A DNA stretch of 50,911 nucleotides. Origin: Catenibacillus sp964565805 (GTDB taxonomy: Bacteria > Bacillota > Clostridia > Lachnospirales > Lachnospiraceae). The position numbers and the translations under genes are program-made. The number at the start of each line of letters is the position of its first letter. The first letter of the stretch is position 1. Below the pieces are notes generated by a model, which was given only the letters and a program-made list of their open reading frames with translations, made no database searches and was not told the DNA's origin. Shown one piece after another: positions 14,892 through 24,839 of the stretch. The stretch lies in the NCBI GenBank assembly GCA_964565805.1, contig CAZMGH010000018.1, positions 1 to 50,911 of the forward strand, written 5' to 3'.

Positions 14892-16127
14892 ATGAAACGA
14901 AAAACAGTAACAGCAATGACAGTCGCCCTGACCATCGCCCTGGCTACGGGACTTGGTGGCTGCGGCAGCGCCAGCGCCAGCGAGCAGGGAGAAAGTGTAC
15001 GTCTGATGGTCTGGTCGCCATCGGCAGATCAGTCAAAGGATTCTGGGGAATGGCTGCAAAAGGCCTGCGAAAATTTCGCCGAACTCCATCCGGAATGGGA
15101 CATTACCTTTGTCTACGGTGTAGCTGATGAGGCTAGCGCCGCCAGTCAGGTGGCCCAGGACGCGGAAGCCAGCGCCGATGTGTTTATGTTTGCCAACGAC
15201 ACATTAACAACCATGACTGACGCTAACGCGCTGGCAAAATTTGGCGGAAAGTACAGAGAACAGATCGAGGCCACAAACTCCCAGGAAGTCCTGGACTCCC
15301 TTACAATGGACGGAGAGCTTTACGGCGTGCCTTTTACAACAAACACATGGTTTATGTACTATGATAAATCTGTGTTTACGGAAGAGGATGTAAAGAACCT
15401 GGATACGATGCTAGAAAAAGGGGTTGTTTCTTTCCCGTTTACCAACTCCTGGTACCTGCCGGCCTTTTACCTGGGCAACGGCTGCACTCTGTTCGGCGAT
15501 GGCACTGATGAAGCGGCAGGCGTTGATTTTGGCGGCGAAAAAGCTGTGGAAGTTACCCACTACCTTATTGACCTGATAGCCAATCCAAACTTTGTTGTAG
15601 ATGCTGATGGTTCCGGTTTGGCCGGACTGAGAGACGGCAGCATTAACGCGATTTTCTCAGGTTCCTGGGACGCTGCCTCTGTCCAGGAAGCGCTGGGAGA
15701 CAACATGGGTGTGGCAGCGCTTCCTACTTATACTTTAAACGGCAAAGAAGTCCAGATGCTGGCCTACGCAGGATCTAAAGCCATTGGGGTGAATCCTAAC
15801 AGCGAAAATATGGTGGCAGCGGTAGAACTGGCTGTATATCTTGGCTCAGCGGAAGCTCAGCAGCTCCACTATGATCTAAGAGCAGTGATCCCGTGCAATA
15901 CAGAACTTCTGGAATCTGACACCCTGGCCTCTGATCCTCTGGTCCAGGCACAGAACAAGACATTTGATGAAACCTCTGTGCTCCAGCCTTTTGTATCAGC
16001 CATGAATAACTGCTGGACACCGGTGGAAAACATGGGCAAGGGCATCCGAAACGGAAGCGTGACTCATGAAAACGCCGAAGAGCAAACAAATGCCATGAAC
16101 GAAGCTATGAACAGCAACGGCATTTAA
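14892..16127 (+). CDS. Maltodextrin ABC transporter substrate-binding lipoprotein
   Basis: 411 residues. Signal peptide ends in a lipobox LGGC with Cys24 lipidated, followed by a Ser/Ala linker, so the mature protein is membrane-anchored outside the cell. The rest is a family 1 sugar-binding fold similar to MalE (RLMVWSPSADQ, PFTTNTWFMYYDKSVF, SGSWD). GAAAGGGG precedes ATG 14892. First gene of an operon with two permeases and four alpha-glucan enzymes, which identifies maltodextrin as the likely substrate. No ATPase subunit is encoded here; a shared MsmX/MalK-type ATPase elsewhere is expected. Confidence 0.93.
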   Translation: MKRKTVTAMTVALTIALATGLGGCGSASASEQGESVRLMVWSPSADQSKDSGEWLQKACENFAELHPEWDITFVYGVADEASAASQVAQDAEASADVFMFANDTLTTMTDANALAKFGGKYREQIEATNSQEVLDSLTMDGELYGVPFTTNTWFMYYDKSVFTEEDVKNLDTMLEKGVVSFPFTNSWYLPAFYLGNGCTLFGDGTDEAAGVDFGGEKAVEVTHYLIDLIANPNFVVDADGSGLAGLRDGSINAIFSGSWDAASVQEALGDNMGVAALPTYTLNGKEVQMLAYAGSKAIGVNPNSENMVAAVELAVYLGSAEAQQLHYDLRAVIPCNTELLESDTLASDPLVQAQNKTFDETSVLQPFVSAMNNCWTPVENMGKGIRNGSVTHENAEEQTNAMNEAMNSNGI

Positions 16128-16141
16128 TAGAGGTGAGAGAT

Positions 16142-17521
16142 ATGAAAAGATTAAATAAATTTGTCGGTGAATTCGATACACCTTATACCTGTGTGAACGC
16201 CATTAAGCAGGGGGGACTTGAAACTAAGCTGTCTATGATCCTTATGGGCTTTGGAAATATGGTCCACGGACAAAGAATCAAAGGACTTATATATCTGGCT
16301 ATTGAAGTATTTTATATTGTATTTATGATCATGACCGGTGTAGGCTGTATCGCTATGCTGCCCTCATTGGGAAGTGTCGAGCAGCAGGAAGTTTGGGATG
16401 AAGTCAATCAGGTTTATATCTATACCAAGGGAGACCAGTCTGTCCTGATCCTTTTGTACGGACTTGCAACCATCCTGATCACAGTGCTCATGGTGCTTGT
16501 ATGGAGAGGGGCCTTAAAAAGCGCTTACAAAGCAGAGTGCCGTCACCGTGCAGAACTTCACGTAAATAATTTTATCGAAGATTTAAAGTCACTGCTTAAT
16601 GAAAATCTTCATAAGCTTTTAATGACACCTTCCATGGTGTTCATCTGCGGACTGACCATTCTGCCCCTGATCTTTATGATCTGTATGGCATTTACCAACT
16701 ACAGCAAAATTGATGAACATCTGATGCTGTTTGACTGGGTAGGCCTAGATAACTTTAAAGCGCTATTTGATTCTAACAGTATTTTAGGAAGTACATTCTG
16801 GTCTGTATTGATCTGGACTATCGTTTGGGCTTTCTTTGCAACCTTTACAAACTACTTTTTTGGAATGATCCTGGCAATCCTCATTAACCGTAAAGAGACA
16901 AAGGGAAAAGCTTTTTGGAGATTCTGCTTTGTATTATCCTGTGCAGTTCCCATGTTCGTATCCCTGCTGATCATGCGTACCATGCTCCAGCCGGACGGCG
17001 CGGTGAACGTTCTTTTAAGAAATCTGGGAATCATTGCCCAGGATGCCAGCCTTCCGTTTTTCACCAATCCTACCTGGGCGAGAGTTACAGTTATTGTGGT
17101 CAATATCTGGGTAGGCGTACCTTATACACTCCTTCAGCTGACCGGTGTACTCCAGAATATTCCGGAAGAGGTTTATGAGGCTGCTAGAGTAGACGGCGCG
17201 AATCCGGTGCAGATCTTTTTTAAGATCACTCTTCCCTATATGTTCTACGTAACAACACCGTATCTGATCACAACCTTTACAGGAAACGTAAACAACTTTA
17301 ACGTGATCTATCTGCTGTCCGGCGGCGATCCGGTGACAAACCTGTCCTCCACCGCAGGAAGCACAGACCTTCTGGTAACCTGGCTGTATAAGCTGACAGT
17401 TGATAAACAGTATTATAATATTGGCGCGGTTATCGGTATTTTAACATTCATCATCCTTGCTGTAGGATCTCTGTTTGTTTATCACCGCAGCAAATCTTAT
17501 AAGGAAGAAGGAGGATTCTAA
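16142..17521 (+). CDS. Maltodextrin ABC transporter permease, MalF type
   Basis: 459 residues. It has an N-terminal cytosolic segment and extra membrane helices (about 40-70 and 105-135) before the core permease domain, as in MalF proteins. The permease signature EAA loop reads EEVYEAARVDGANPVQIFFKI and contacts the ATPase. Start chosen at ATG 16142, after AGAGGTGAG, rather than the GTG at 16133. It lies 14 bp behind the binding-protein gene and one base before the next permease. Confidence 0.93.
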   Translation: MKRLNKFVGEFDTPYTCVNAIKQGGLETKLSMILMGFGNMVHGQRIKGLIYLAIEVFYIVFMIMTGVGCIAMLPSLGSVEQQEVWDEVNQVYIYTKGDQSVLILLYGLATILITVLMVLVWRGALKSAYKAECRHRAELHVNNFIEDLKSLLNENLHKLLMTPSMVFICGLTILPLIFMICMAFTNYSKIDEHLMLFDWVGLDNFKALFDSNSILGSTFWSVLIWTIVWAFFATFTNYFFGMILAILINRKETKGKAFWRFCFVLSCAVPMFVSLLIMRTMLQPDGAVNVLLRNLGIIAQDASLPFFTNPTWARVTVIVVNIWVGVPYTLLQLTGVLQNIPEEVYEAARVDGANPVQIFFKITLPYMFYVTTPYLITTFTGNVNNFNVIYLLSGGDPVTNLSSTAGSTDLLVTWLYKLTVDKQYYNIGAVIGILTFIILAVGSLFVYHRSKSYKEEGGF

Positions 17522-17522
17522 A

Positions 17523-18398
17523 ATGGTAGCTTCAACAAAATATCGTTCCGCCAGAAAAAAACGGGTGATCAACAATACCATCGTCCATGTAGTTTTAGCG
17601 ATTCTGGCTGTAATCTGGGTATTCCCTATTGCATGGGTCGTACTTACCAGCTTCCGCGCGGAAAAAGGATCTTATGTATCTACCTTCTTCCCTAAGGAAT
17701 TTACATTAGACAATTACATTAAGCTGTTTACGGACACATCTGTGCTGAACTTCCCTCAGATGTTTATGAACACTTTGTTTATCGCCATCTGCACCTGTAT
17801 CCTGACGACCTTTTTTGTACTGTCCACATCCTACTGTCTGTCAAGGCTGCGCTTTAAGTTGCGTAAGCCTTATATGAATATGGCAATGATCCTGGGTCTG
17901 TTCCCCGGTTTTATGTCCATGATCGCTGTTTACTTTATTTTAAAGGCTGTCGGCCTTACAGAAGGCAATCTGATCCGTCTGGCCCTGATCTTGTGTTATT
18001 CGGGAAGCGCTGGCCTTGGATTCCAGATCGCCAAAGGATTTTTCGATACGATCCCTAAAGCTGTAGATGAGGCCGCGCTTATTGACGGGTGTACCCACTG
18101 GCAGATCTTTTCAAAGATCACCTTGCCTTTAAGTAAGCCCATCATTATTTACACAGTCCTTACATCCTTTATGGCTCCATGGCTTGACTTTATTTTTGCC
18201 AAAGTTATCTGCAGGGCCAATTCCGACCAGTACACCATTGCCATCGGTTTGTGGCGGATGCTGGAAAAGGAATATATTGACAGCTGGTACACAAGCTTTG
18301 CTGCCGGAGCCGTGCTGATTTCCATTCCTATTGCCATTTTGTTCCTGTGCATGCAGAAATACTATGTTAACGGCGTATCCGGCGCTGTTAAAGGATGA
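17523..18398 (+). CDS. Maltodextrin ABC transporter permease, MalG type
   Basis: 291 residues with six predicted membrane helices and the EAA loop KAVDEAALIDGCTHWQIFSKI. ATG 17523 lies one base after the MalF-type stop; its ribosome site AAGGAGG is inside the end of that gene, indicating coupled translation. An upstream in-frame start would duplicate the end of the preceding gene and lacks a ribosome site. Together with the other permease it forms the heterodimeric membrane channel. Confidence 0.93.
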   Translation: MVASTKYRSARKKRVINNTIVHVVLAILAVIWVFPIAWVVLTSFRAEKGSYVSTFFPKEFTLDNYIKLFTDTSVLNFPQMFMNTLFIAICTCILTTFFVLSTSYCLSRLRFKLRKPYMNMAMILGLFPGFMSMIAVYFILKAVGLTEGNLIRLALILCYSGSAGLGFQIAKGFFDTIPKAVDEAALIDGCTHWQIFSKITLPLSKPIIIYTVLTSFMAPWLDFIFAKVICRANSDQYTIAIGLWRMLEKEYIDSWYTSFAAGAVLISIPIAILFLCMQKYYVNGVSGAVKG

Positions 18399-18405
18399 GG
18401 ATCCT

Positions 18406-20391
18406 ATGATGAGCACTTTAGATACTGCTATGGTAAAAGATCTTAAATCTTTGTACAGCAGCAGGGAATTTGAAGAAAAATATACATATACAAAAGCCGA
18501 CCTAGGTGCCGTATGCACCTGGGACGGCACGGAATTTACCTTGTGGAGTCCTATGGCAGCCCAGGTATGGCTGCTTTTGTATAAGACCGGCAAAGATGAA
18601 CTGCCATACCAGAAGATTGTTATGGAAAAAGGCCCCAAGGGAACATGGAAATACCGTACCAGGAAAAACCTTCACGGCGTTTATTATCAGTATGACCTTT
18701 TAATGGGACAAAGCCATGTGATCACCGGGGATCCTTATGCCCGGGCCTGCGGGATCAACGGACAAAAAAGCATGGCTGTTGATCTGTCAAAAACTGACCC
18801 TGAGGGCTGGAACCTGGATCAGGCGCCCCAAAAACCGGTGGAAAATATTATTTATGAGATCCACATTAAAGAATTTTCCTGGGATCCGGCAGGAGGTTTT
18901 CCTGAGGATTTCCGAGGAAAGTACAAGGCTTTTACCTGTGAGCATACCACATTAAATAATGACGGTATCCATGCAACAGGCCTGGATTATTTAAAAGCTT
19001 TAGGCGTGACCCATATTCAGCTGATGCCGACCTTTGATTATGCCACAGTGGATGAAACCGGAGAGGACAATCAGTTTAACTGGGGCTACGATCCTCAAAA
19101 TTATAACGTACCGGAAGGTTCTTACGCTACGGACCCATCCCGGGGAGAGGTACGTATCCGTGAATTTAAGGAAATGATTCAGTCTCTTCACAAAAACGGC
19201 TTCCGGGTAATCATGGATGTGGTGTACAACCATACCTATTCTCTGGATTCTCCCCTTCAAAAATCCATGCCCTGGTATTATTACCGGAGTCATCCTGACG
19301 GAACCTGCGCCAATGGCTCAGCCTGCGGCAATGACATTGCCAGTGAGCGGAGCATGTGCGCCAGATATATTTTAGAATCGGTCCTTTACTGGGCCAAAGA
19401 GTACCATATTGACGGCTTCCGTTTTGATCTTATGGGCCTGCTGGATACAGAGCTGATGAATACGATCCAAAAAAATCTGGATGATGCTTTTGGTGCGGGA
19501 GAGAAGCTGATCTTTGGCGAACCTTGGTCTGCCGGGGCCACACCTATGGAAAACGGCCATATTCCCGCATTAAAGAAAAATGCCAAATATCTTGATCCCC
19601 ATGTGGGAATGTTTTGCGATAATACACGGGATGCCATTAAAGGCCATGTGTTTGAAGGAAATGAGCCCGCCTTTGTCAACGGGAGATCCGGCCTGGAGGA
19701 CGATATTTTAAAATCCGCCAGAGCGTGGTGTCATACCAAAGTGCCTGTGAAGGCCCCCTCCCAGGTCATTTCTTACGTGTCCGCCCATGACAACTGGACC
19801 TTGTGGGATAAGCTTTTTCTCACTACAGACCCGGACAGCGGACTGTCTATGGAAAAGGCCTATCGTCTGGCCGCGGGAATCTACATGACCTGCCAGGGGT
19901 CTTTGTTTATGCTTTCCGGTGAGGAATTTGGCAGGACGAAAGACGGCTTGGAAAACAGCTATAACGCGCCCATACAGATCAACCGTCTGGACTGGACCCA
20001 GGCCTGGGCCAACAAAGCGCTTGTGGATTTTTACCGGGGACTCATTGCTTTAAGAAAGTGCCTTCCCGGACTGTGTGATAAAACCAGTGCGGCTTATTTA
20101 AGATTTAAAGAATGTTTTACCCGCCCTATGGCCGCCGGCTATCTTCTGGACAACCGGTCAAAAGACGGCGCCGCTCAGGACAACTTACGGTGGGATGAGA
20201 TTTTTGTTGTATATAACAGCGGAATGAAATCCAGGACCTTTACACTGCCAAAAGGGACCTGGGAGTTTCTGGCAGATAGCCAGGACAGTTTTTTATGGCA
20301 AACCCATGAAACCGTTAAAACAAAAAGTATTACAGCGGCGCCCCAAAGCTTTGTGATCCTTGGGGCTGCCGGGAGGAATGACAACCAATGA
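18406..20391 (+). CDS. pulA: Type I pullulanase
   Basis: 661 residues. Debranching enzyme cutting alpha-1,6 links in pullulan, limit dextrins or glycogen. There is no signal peptide, so it acts in the cytosol on imported or stored glucans. N-terminal CBM48-like domain, then the GH13 barrel: the pullulanase-type motif NWGYDPQNYNVPEGSY, region I DVVYNH, nucleophile Asp341 in DGFRFDLMG, acid Glu372 in FGEPW, and Asp462 in SAHDN. Start at ATG 18406 (ATG 18409 is possible), 7 bp after the permease stop, with GGATGAGG upstream. It ends in an ATGA overlap with the next gene. Confidence 0.93.
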   Translation: MMSTLDTAMVKDLKSLYSSREFEEKYTYTKADLGAVCTWDGTEFTLWSPMAAQVWLLLYKTGKDELPYQKIVMEKGPKGTWKYRTRKNLHGVYYQYDLLMGQSHVITGDPYARACGINGQKSMAVDLSKTDPEGWNLDQAPQKPVENIIYEIHIKEFSWDPAGGFPEDFRGKYKAFTCEHTTLNNDGIHATGLDYLKALGVTHIQLMPTFDYATVDETGEDNQFNWGYDPQNYNVPEGSYATDPSRGEVRIREFKEMIQSLHKNGFRVIMDVVYNHTYSLDSPLQKSMPWYYYRSHPDGTCANGSACGNDIASERSMCARYILESVLYWAKEYHIDGFRFDLMGLLDTELMNTIQKNLDDAFGAGEKLIFGEPWSAGATPMENGHIPALKKNAKYLDPHVGMFCDNTRDAIKGHVFEGNEPAFVNGRSGLEDDILKSARAWCHTKVPVKAPSQVISYVSAHDNWTLWDKLFLTTDPDSGLSMEKAYRLAAGIYMTCQGSLFMLSGEEFGRTKDGLENSYNAPIQINRLDWTQAWANKALVDFYRGLIALRKCLPGLCDKTSAAYLRFKECFTRPMAAGYLLDNRSKDGAAQDNLRWDEIFVVYNSGMKSRTFTLPKGTWEFLADSQDSFLWQTHETVKTKSITAAPQSFVILGAAGRNDNQ

Positions 20392-22487
20392 AATGGGTTT
20401 ATGGAAAACAGGACTTACGAAGTCTGGAACGAAGTGAAGAAAACTGCTTTTTAATGACCAACGGCCTGGGAGGTTTTTCCTCCCTGACCATGGTCGGAGG
20501 AGCTGCCCGCAATGACCATGCCGTCTTTATGGCATGTACCAGCGCGCCAAACCACCGCTGCAATATGATCCACCGGCTGAAAGAACGGCTGTATGTTCAT
20601 GATCAGTGGAAAGATCTATCCACCCAGGAATTTGCCAACAAGCCCCCGGAAGAGGGCTATCAGTATGTGTCTTCCTTTATTTATGAGGATACGCCTTTGT
20701 GGCGGTTTGATACAGACGGGGTGGAGATTGTTAAAGAAATGGGGATGGCTCAGGAGGAAAATACCGGGGCTGTCCGGTATATTGTACACAACGGAAGCAA
20801 AAACAGATGTATACTGGAGATTACTCCGTTTTTACAATTTACCCCTAAAGGCCATGATCTGGATAAGGCCACAGTTTTTACAGTGTATCCGGAGGAAACC
20901 GGTGAAAAGACTTTAGGGGAAAGTTCCTCACATTCTGATGGGAAGGATGACTGTGGTCAGACCTGGCACATTTTCGCTAATGACTTGGCGATGACCTGGC
21001 ATGTAAGGGGACAGCTTCTGACAAAAGAGGGGAACGGCAAAAGGGATGCCAAAGAGCGCCATGAGCCTTTGGCTGCCACCTGTGAAGTACAGGAACTGGA
21101 GACCTATTATTACAGCTATGATGTGGTGGATGGCCGCAGAGCCACCGGCACAGGACGAGCTGTCGTTCAAACCTGGCTTTATGTTCCCGAAGGCGCTTCG
21201 GCTTGTGTGGATATTGTTTATTCTATGGAAGATAAGCCTTCCAATCAGGGAGAACAGATTATTGAAGCCACAAAGGAGTACCGGCGCCGCCTTTTGGAAA
21301 CTGCCGGATTTAAAGATCCGGCAGCAGATGCTCTTGCAAAGGCTGCCAGCCAGTTTGTCAGTCTGAGGGCTTCTACCGGAGGTAAGACCATTCTTGCCGG
21401 GTATCCCTTTTTTGAAGATTGGGGCCGGGATACGATGATCGCCCTTCCCGGGGTGTGTCTGTCTACCAGACAGTACGAGGCGGCACACTCCATCCTCCAA
21501 ACCTTTGCGGCCCACGAAAGTCACGGCCTTATGCCGAATCTTTTCCCTGAAGGGGGAAACGAGCCAATGTACAATACAGCAGACGCGGCTCTTTTATTTA
21601 TCAACTGTGTCTATCTGTATGCTGAAAAGACAAAAGATATATCTTTTGTCCGGGAAATGTTTCCGGTGATGGATCGTATTATCCGGGGCTATAAAGAAGG
21701 GACGCTTTACGGGATCCATATGGATGAAGATGGGCTGATCTGTGCCGGACAAGGGCTGGATCAGGTTACATGGATGGATGTCCGGGTGGGAGAGGTGCTT
21801 CCCACGCCCCGCCATGGCAAACCGGTGGAGATTAATGCCTACTGGTATAATGCCTTAAAGATCATGGAATATTTTTCAGAGACAATGGGCCGGGATAGCA
21901 GCGCTTATAAAACTCTGGCCCAAAAGGTCAAAAAGTCCTTTAATGAAAAATTCTGGCGGGAGGACGCCGGATGCCTTAAGGATGTTTTATCACCGCCAGG
22001 AGATCAAACCCAGTCATCTAAAGATAAAACATCAGCGGACGATCAGATCCGGTGCAACCAGATCTGGGCTGTGTCCATGCCATTTTCCATGCTGGATCGG
22101 GAGCGGGAAAAGCAAATCGTGGAAAAGGTTTATGAAACCTTATATACCCCCTGCGGCCTGCGGACCCTGTCCATGGATGATCCGGATTTTCATCCCATCT
22201 ATGAAGGCAAAACCTTTAACCGGGATATGGCCTACCACCAGGGAACCGTATGGGTATTTCCCTTAGGCGCTTACTACCTGGCCTACCTTAAGGTCCATGA
22301 CAACAGCCGGGAGGCCCGGCAGATGGTCCGGGATCAGCTGGCAGCAATAGAAGCTGCCTTAAGGGAAGGCTGCATCGGCCAGCTGCCGGAAATCTATGAC
22401 GGAAAGGTCCCTGCCGCCTCCAAAGGGTGTTTTGCTCAGGCCTGGAGCGTGGGAGAGATCTTGAGAGTATATGAAATGCTTGAATAG
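20388..22487 (+). CDS. Amylo-alpha-1,6-glucosidase / glycogen debranching enzyme (GH133)
   Basis: 699 residues. The N-terminal glycogen-debranching domain (~1-230; FLMTNGLGGFSSLTMVGG, HDQWKDLSTQE) is followed by a C-terminal (alpha/alpha)6 barrel from ~310 with ILAGYPFFEDWGRDTMIALPG and RDMAYHQGTVWVFPLG, both GH133 hallmarks. It removes single glucose branch stubs from glycogen or phosphorylase limit dextrin. It overlaps pulA by 4 bp and precedes glycogen phosphorylase, forming a complete degradative route. Having both a pullulanase and a GH133 enzyme in one operon suggests attack on differently sized branches. Confidence 0.9.
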   Translation: MKWVYGKQDLRSLERSEENCFLMTNGLGGFSSLTMVGGAARNDHAVFMACTSAPNHRCNMIHRLKERLYVHDQWKDLSTQEFANKPPEEGYQYVSSFIYEDTPLWRFDTDGVEIVKEMGMAQEENTGAVRYIVHNGSKNRCILEITPFLQFTPKGHDLDKATVFTVYPEETGEKTLGESSSHSDGKDDCGQTWHIFANDLAMTWHVRGQLLTKEGNGKRDAKERHEPLAATCEVQELETYYYSYDVVDGRRATGTGRAVVQTWLYVPEGASACVDIVYSMEDKPSNQGEQIIEATKEYRRRLLETAGFKDPAADALAKAASQFVSLRASTGGKTILAGYPFFEDWGRDTMIALPGVCLSTRQYEAAHSILQTFAAHESHGLMPNLFPEGGNEPMYNTADAALLFINCVYLYAEKTKDISFVREMFPVMDRIIRGYKEGTLYGIHMDEDGLICAGQGLDQVTWMDVRVGEVLPTPRHGKPVEINAYWYNALKIMEYFSETMGRDSSAYKTLAQKVKKSFNEKFWREDAGCLKDVLSPPGDQTQSSKDKTSADDQIRCNQIWAVSMPFSMLDREREKQIVEKVYETLYTPCGLRTLSMDDPDFHPIYEGKTFNRDMAYHQGTVWVFPLGAYYLAYLKVHDNSREARQMVRDQLAAIEAALREGCIGQLPEIYDGKVPAASKGCFAQAWSVGEILRVYEMLE

Positions 22488-22500
22488 GAAAGGAGTAACC

Positions 22501-22520
22501 CCCAAGGGGATACCCATATG
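22501..22520 (+). repeat. AAGGGGATACCC motif in the glgP leader
   Basis: CCCCAAGGGGATACCC, capable of small hairpins with ATATGGG, lies between an unused ribosome-site-like AAAGGAG (about 22490) and the real start region of glgP. CAAGGGGATACCC also occurs between the two structured repeats at 8679-8691. Confidence 0.6.
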
Positions 22521-22550
22521 GGCAGAGGACGGCCCAAGAAAGGAGAAACT

Positions 22551-24815
22551 ATGGAGAAAGCATTACAGCAGTTTTTATCAGAGCATTACCATAAAACCAT
22601 TGAAGAAGCGTCTGACAAGGATCTTTACGAGGCTCTTTTATGTATCACAAAAGAAAAAATGAAGGAAATCCAGCCGAATCATGGAAAGCGGAAACTGTAC
22701 TATATTTCGGCAGAGTTTCTTATTGGGAAACTTTTGTCCAACAACCTGATCAATCTGGGCCTGTTTGATGAGACACGGCAGGTTCTTGAGGCTCATAATA
22801 AAAGTCTGACAACAATCGAGGATGTTGAGCCGGAGCCGTCTCTTGGCAACGGCGGACTGGGACGCCTTGCCGCCTGCTTCCTGGATTCTATTGCCAACCT
22901 GGGGCTTTGCGGCGACGGGGTAGGTTTAAATTATCATGAAGGGCTTTTTAAGCAGACTTTTGCAGATTACAAGCAAAAGGAAGAGAAAAATCCCTGGATC
23001 ACCTCTGAAAGCTGGCTGACTCGGACAAATATCCAGTTCCAGATCCCTTTTAAGGATTTTACGCTGACTTCCGTGATGTATGATATTGATGTGCCGGGAT
23101 ATGACCAGGGATGCAACAAGCTCCACTTGTTTGATATTGATACCATTGACGAAAGTATTATTGGCGATGGAATTGATTTCGATAAAACGGATATACCTAA
23201 AAACCTTACATTATTCCTCTATCCGGACGACAGTGATGAGGCCGGACGGATATTAAGAATCTATCAGCAGTATTTTATGGTCAGCAATGGGGCTCAGCTG
23301 ATCCTTAAGGAAGCAAAAGAGCGGGGCTGCGCAGATCTGTCAAAGCTTGATGAATACGCAGCCGTACAGATCAACGATACCCATCCGTCTATGGTGATTC
23401 CTGAACTGATCCGACTTCTGACTCAGGAAGGCATCCCTGCAGATACTGCAGTTGAAACCGTATCCCGCACATGCGCCTACACAAACCATACCATCCTGGC
23501 GGAAGCTCTGGAAAAGTGGCCTATGGATTATCTGGAAAAAACCGTGCCTCATCTGATTCCTATGATCCGGGATTTGGATGCCCGGGTACGGGAAAAATAC
23601 AGCGACAGCCGAGTATATATTATTGACAGTGAAAACCGTGTTCACATGGCCCATATGGACATTCATTACGGTTATGCAGTCAACGGGGTTGCGGCTCTTC
23701 ATACCCTGATTCTTGAGGAATCTGAGTTAAAGCCCTTTTATGAAATCTATCCAGAAAAATTTAACAACAAAACCAACGGCATTACTTTCCGCCGCTGGCT
23801 GATCCACTGTAACTATCCTTTGGCTCAGTATATGGAATCTCTCATTGGCAGTGACTATAAAAAGGATGCTTCCAAGCTGGAGAAACTGTTAGATTATGTG
23901 GATGATAAAAATGTACTTTCTGCCTTAAGAAAGATCAAGAAAGACGCAAAGATTCAATTAAAGGAATATTTACAATCTACCCAAAACGTTGAAATCGACG
24001 AGAATTCTGTATTTGATATACAGATCAAGCGTCTTCATGAATATAAGCGCCAGCAGATGAACGCCTTATATGCCATTTATAAATATAAGCAGATCAAGGC
24101 CGACAACCTGCCTAAGCGTCCTCTGACCATGATCTTTGGAGCAAAGGCCGCGCCTGCTTACACAACAGCGAAAGACATTATCCATCTGATCCTTTGCCTT
24201 AGCCAGATCATTAACAATGATCCCCAGGTCAGCCCTTGGTTAAAGATCGTTATGGTGGAAAATTATAATGTAACAAAAGCTGAAAAGCTGATTCCTGCCT
24301 GTGACATTTCCGAACAGATTTCCTTGGCATCTAAGGAAGCTTCCGGCACAGGAAATATGAAGTTCATGTTAAACGGCGCCGTAACCCTGGGAACTGAGGA
24401 CGGGGCCAATGTAGAGATCCACTCTCTGGTAGGGGATGACAATATTTATATTTTCGGTGAATCCTCTGAAAAGGTTATTGACCTTTACAATACCGGAGCT
24501 TACAGCGCAAAAGCCATCTATGAATCTGATGACATGATCCGGGATCTGGTAGACTTTATTATTGGAAAAGAACTGATCCTTACAGGAGATCCGGTATGTT
24601 TAGTGCGTTTGTACCGAGAGATCGTGAACAAAGACTGGTTTATGACCCTTCTGGATGTGAAAGATTATATCCGCACCAAAGAGCAGATGCTGAATGATTA
24701 CGAAGATGAAACTGCCTGGGTGAAAAAATCTCTGATTAATATTGCCAAAGCCGGATACTTTTCATCAGACCGGACCATTGAAGAATATAACAAGGATATT
24801 TGGCATCTGGATTAA
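22551..24815 (+). CDS. glgP: Glycogen/alpha-glucan phosphorylase (GT35)
   Basis: 754 residues, at the shorter end of the family. Releases glucose-1-phosphate from alpha-1,4-glucan ends using phosphate and pyridoxal phosphate. Motifs: YYISAEFLIGKLLSNNLINLG, EPSLGNGGLGRLAACFLDS, QINDTHPSM, NKTNGITFRRW, and the PLP lysine K604 in ASGTGNMKFMLNG, then LGTEDGANVEI. Start chosen at ATG 22551, preceded by AAGGAG at the right spacing; the in-frame ATG at 22518 lacks one. The gap to the preceding gene (63 bp) is the longest within the operon and holds a hairpin motif. Confidence 0.95.
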   Translation: MEKALQQFLSEHYHKTIEEASDKDLYEALLCITKEKMKEIQPNHGKRKLYYISAEFLIGKLLSNNLINLGLFDETRQVLEAHNKSLTTIEDVEPEPSLGNGGLGRLAACFLDSIANLGLCGDGVGLNYHEGLFKQTFADYKQKEEKNPWITSESWLTRTNIQFQIPFKDFTLTSVMYDIDVPGYDQGCNKLHLFDIDTIDESIIGDGIDFDKTDIPKNLTLFLYPDDSDEAGRILRIYQQYFMVSNGAQLILKEAKERGCADLSKLDEYAAVQINDTHPSMVIPELIRLLTQEGIPADTAVETVSRTCAYTNHTILAEALEKWPMDYLEKTVPHLIPMIRDLDARVREKYSDSRVYIIDSENRVHMAHMDIHYGYAVNGVAALHTLILEESELKPFYEIYPEKFNNKTNGITFRRWLIHCNYPLAQYMESLIGSDYKKDASKLEKLLDYVDDKNVLSALRKIKKDAKIQLKEYLQSTQNVEIDENSVFDIQIKRLHEYKRQQMNALYAIYKYKQIKADNLPKRPLTMIFGAKAAPAYTTAKDIIHLILCLSQIINNDPQVSPWLKIVMVENYNVTKAEKLIPACDISEQISLASKEASGTGNMKFMLNGAVTLGTEDGANVEIHSLVGDDNIYIFGESSEKVIDLYNTGAYSAKAIYESDDMIRDLVDFIIGKELILTGDPVCLVRLYREIVNKDWFMTLLDVKDYIRTKEQMLNDYEDETAWVKKSLINIAKAGYFSSDRTIEEYNKDIWHLD

Positions 24816-24839
24816 AAATGTGCCGGAAAGGAGCAGCAT

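Noticed and set aside
20928..21524. 198-codon minus-strand ORF
   Set aside because: Antisense shadow of the GH133 debranching gene with no ribosome site or family features.
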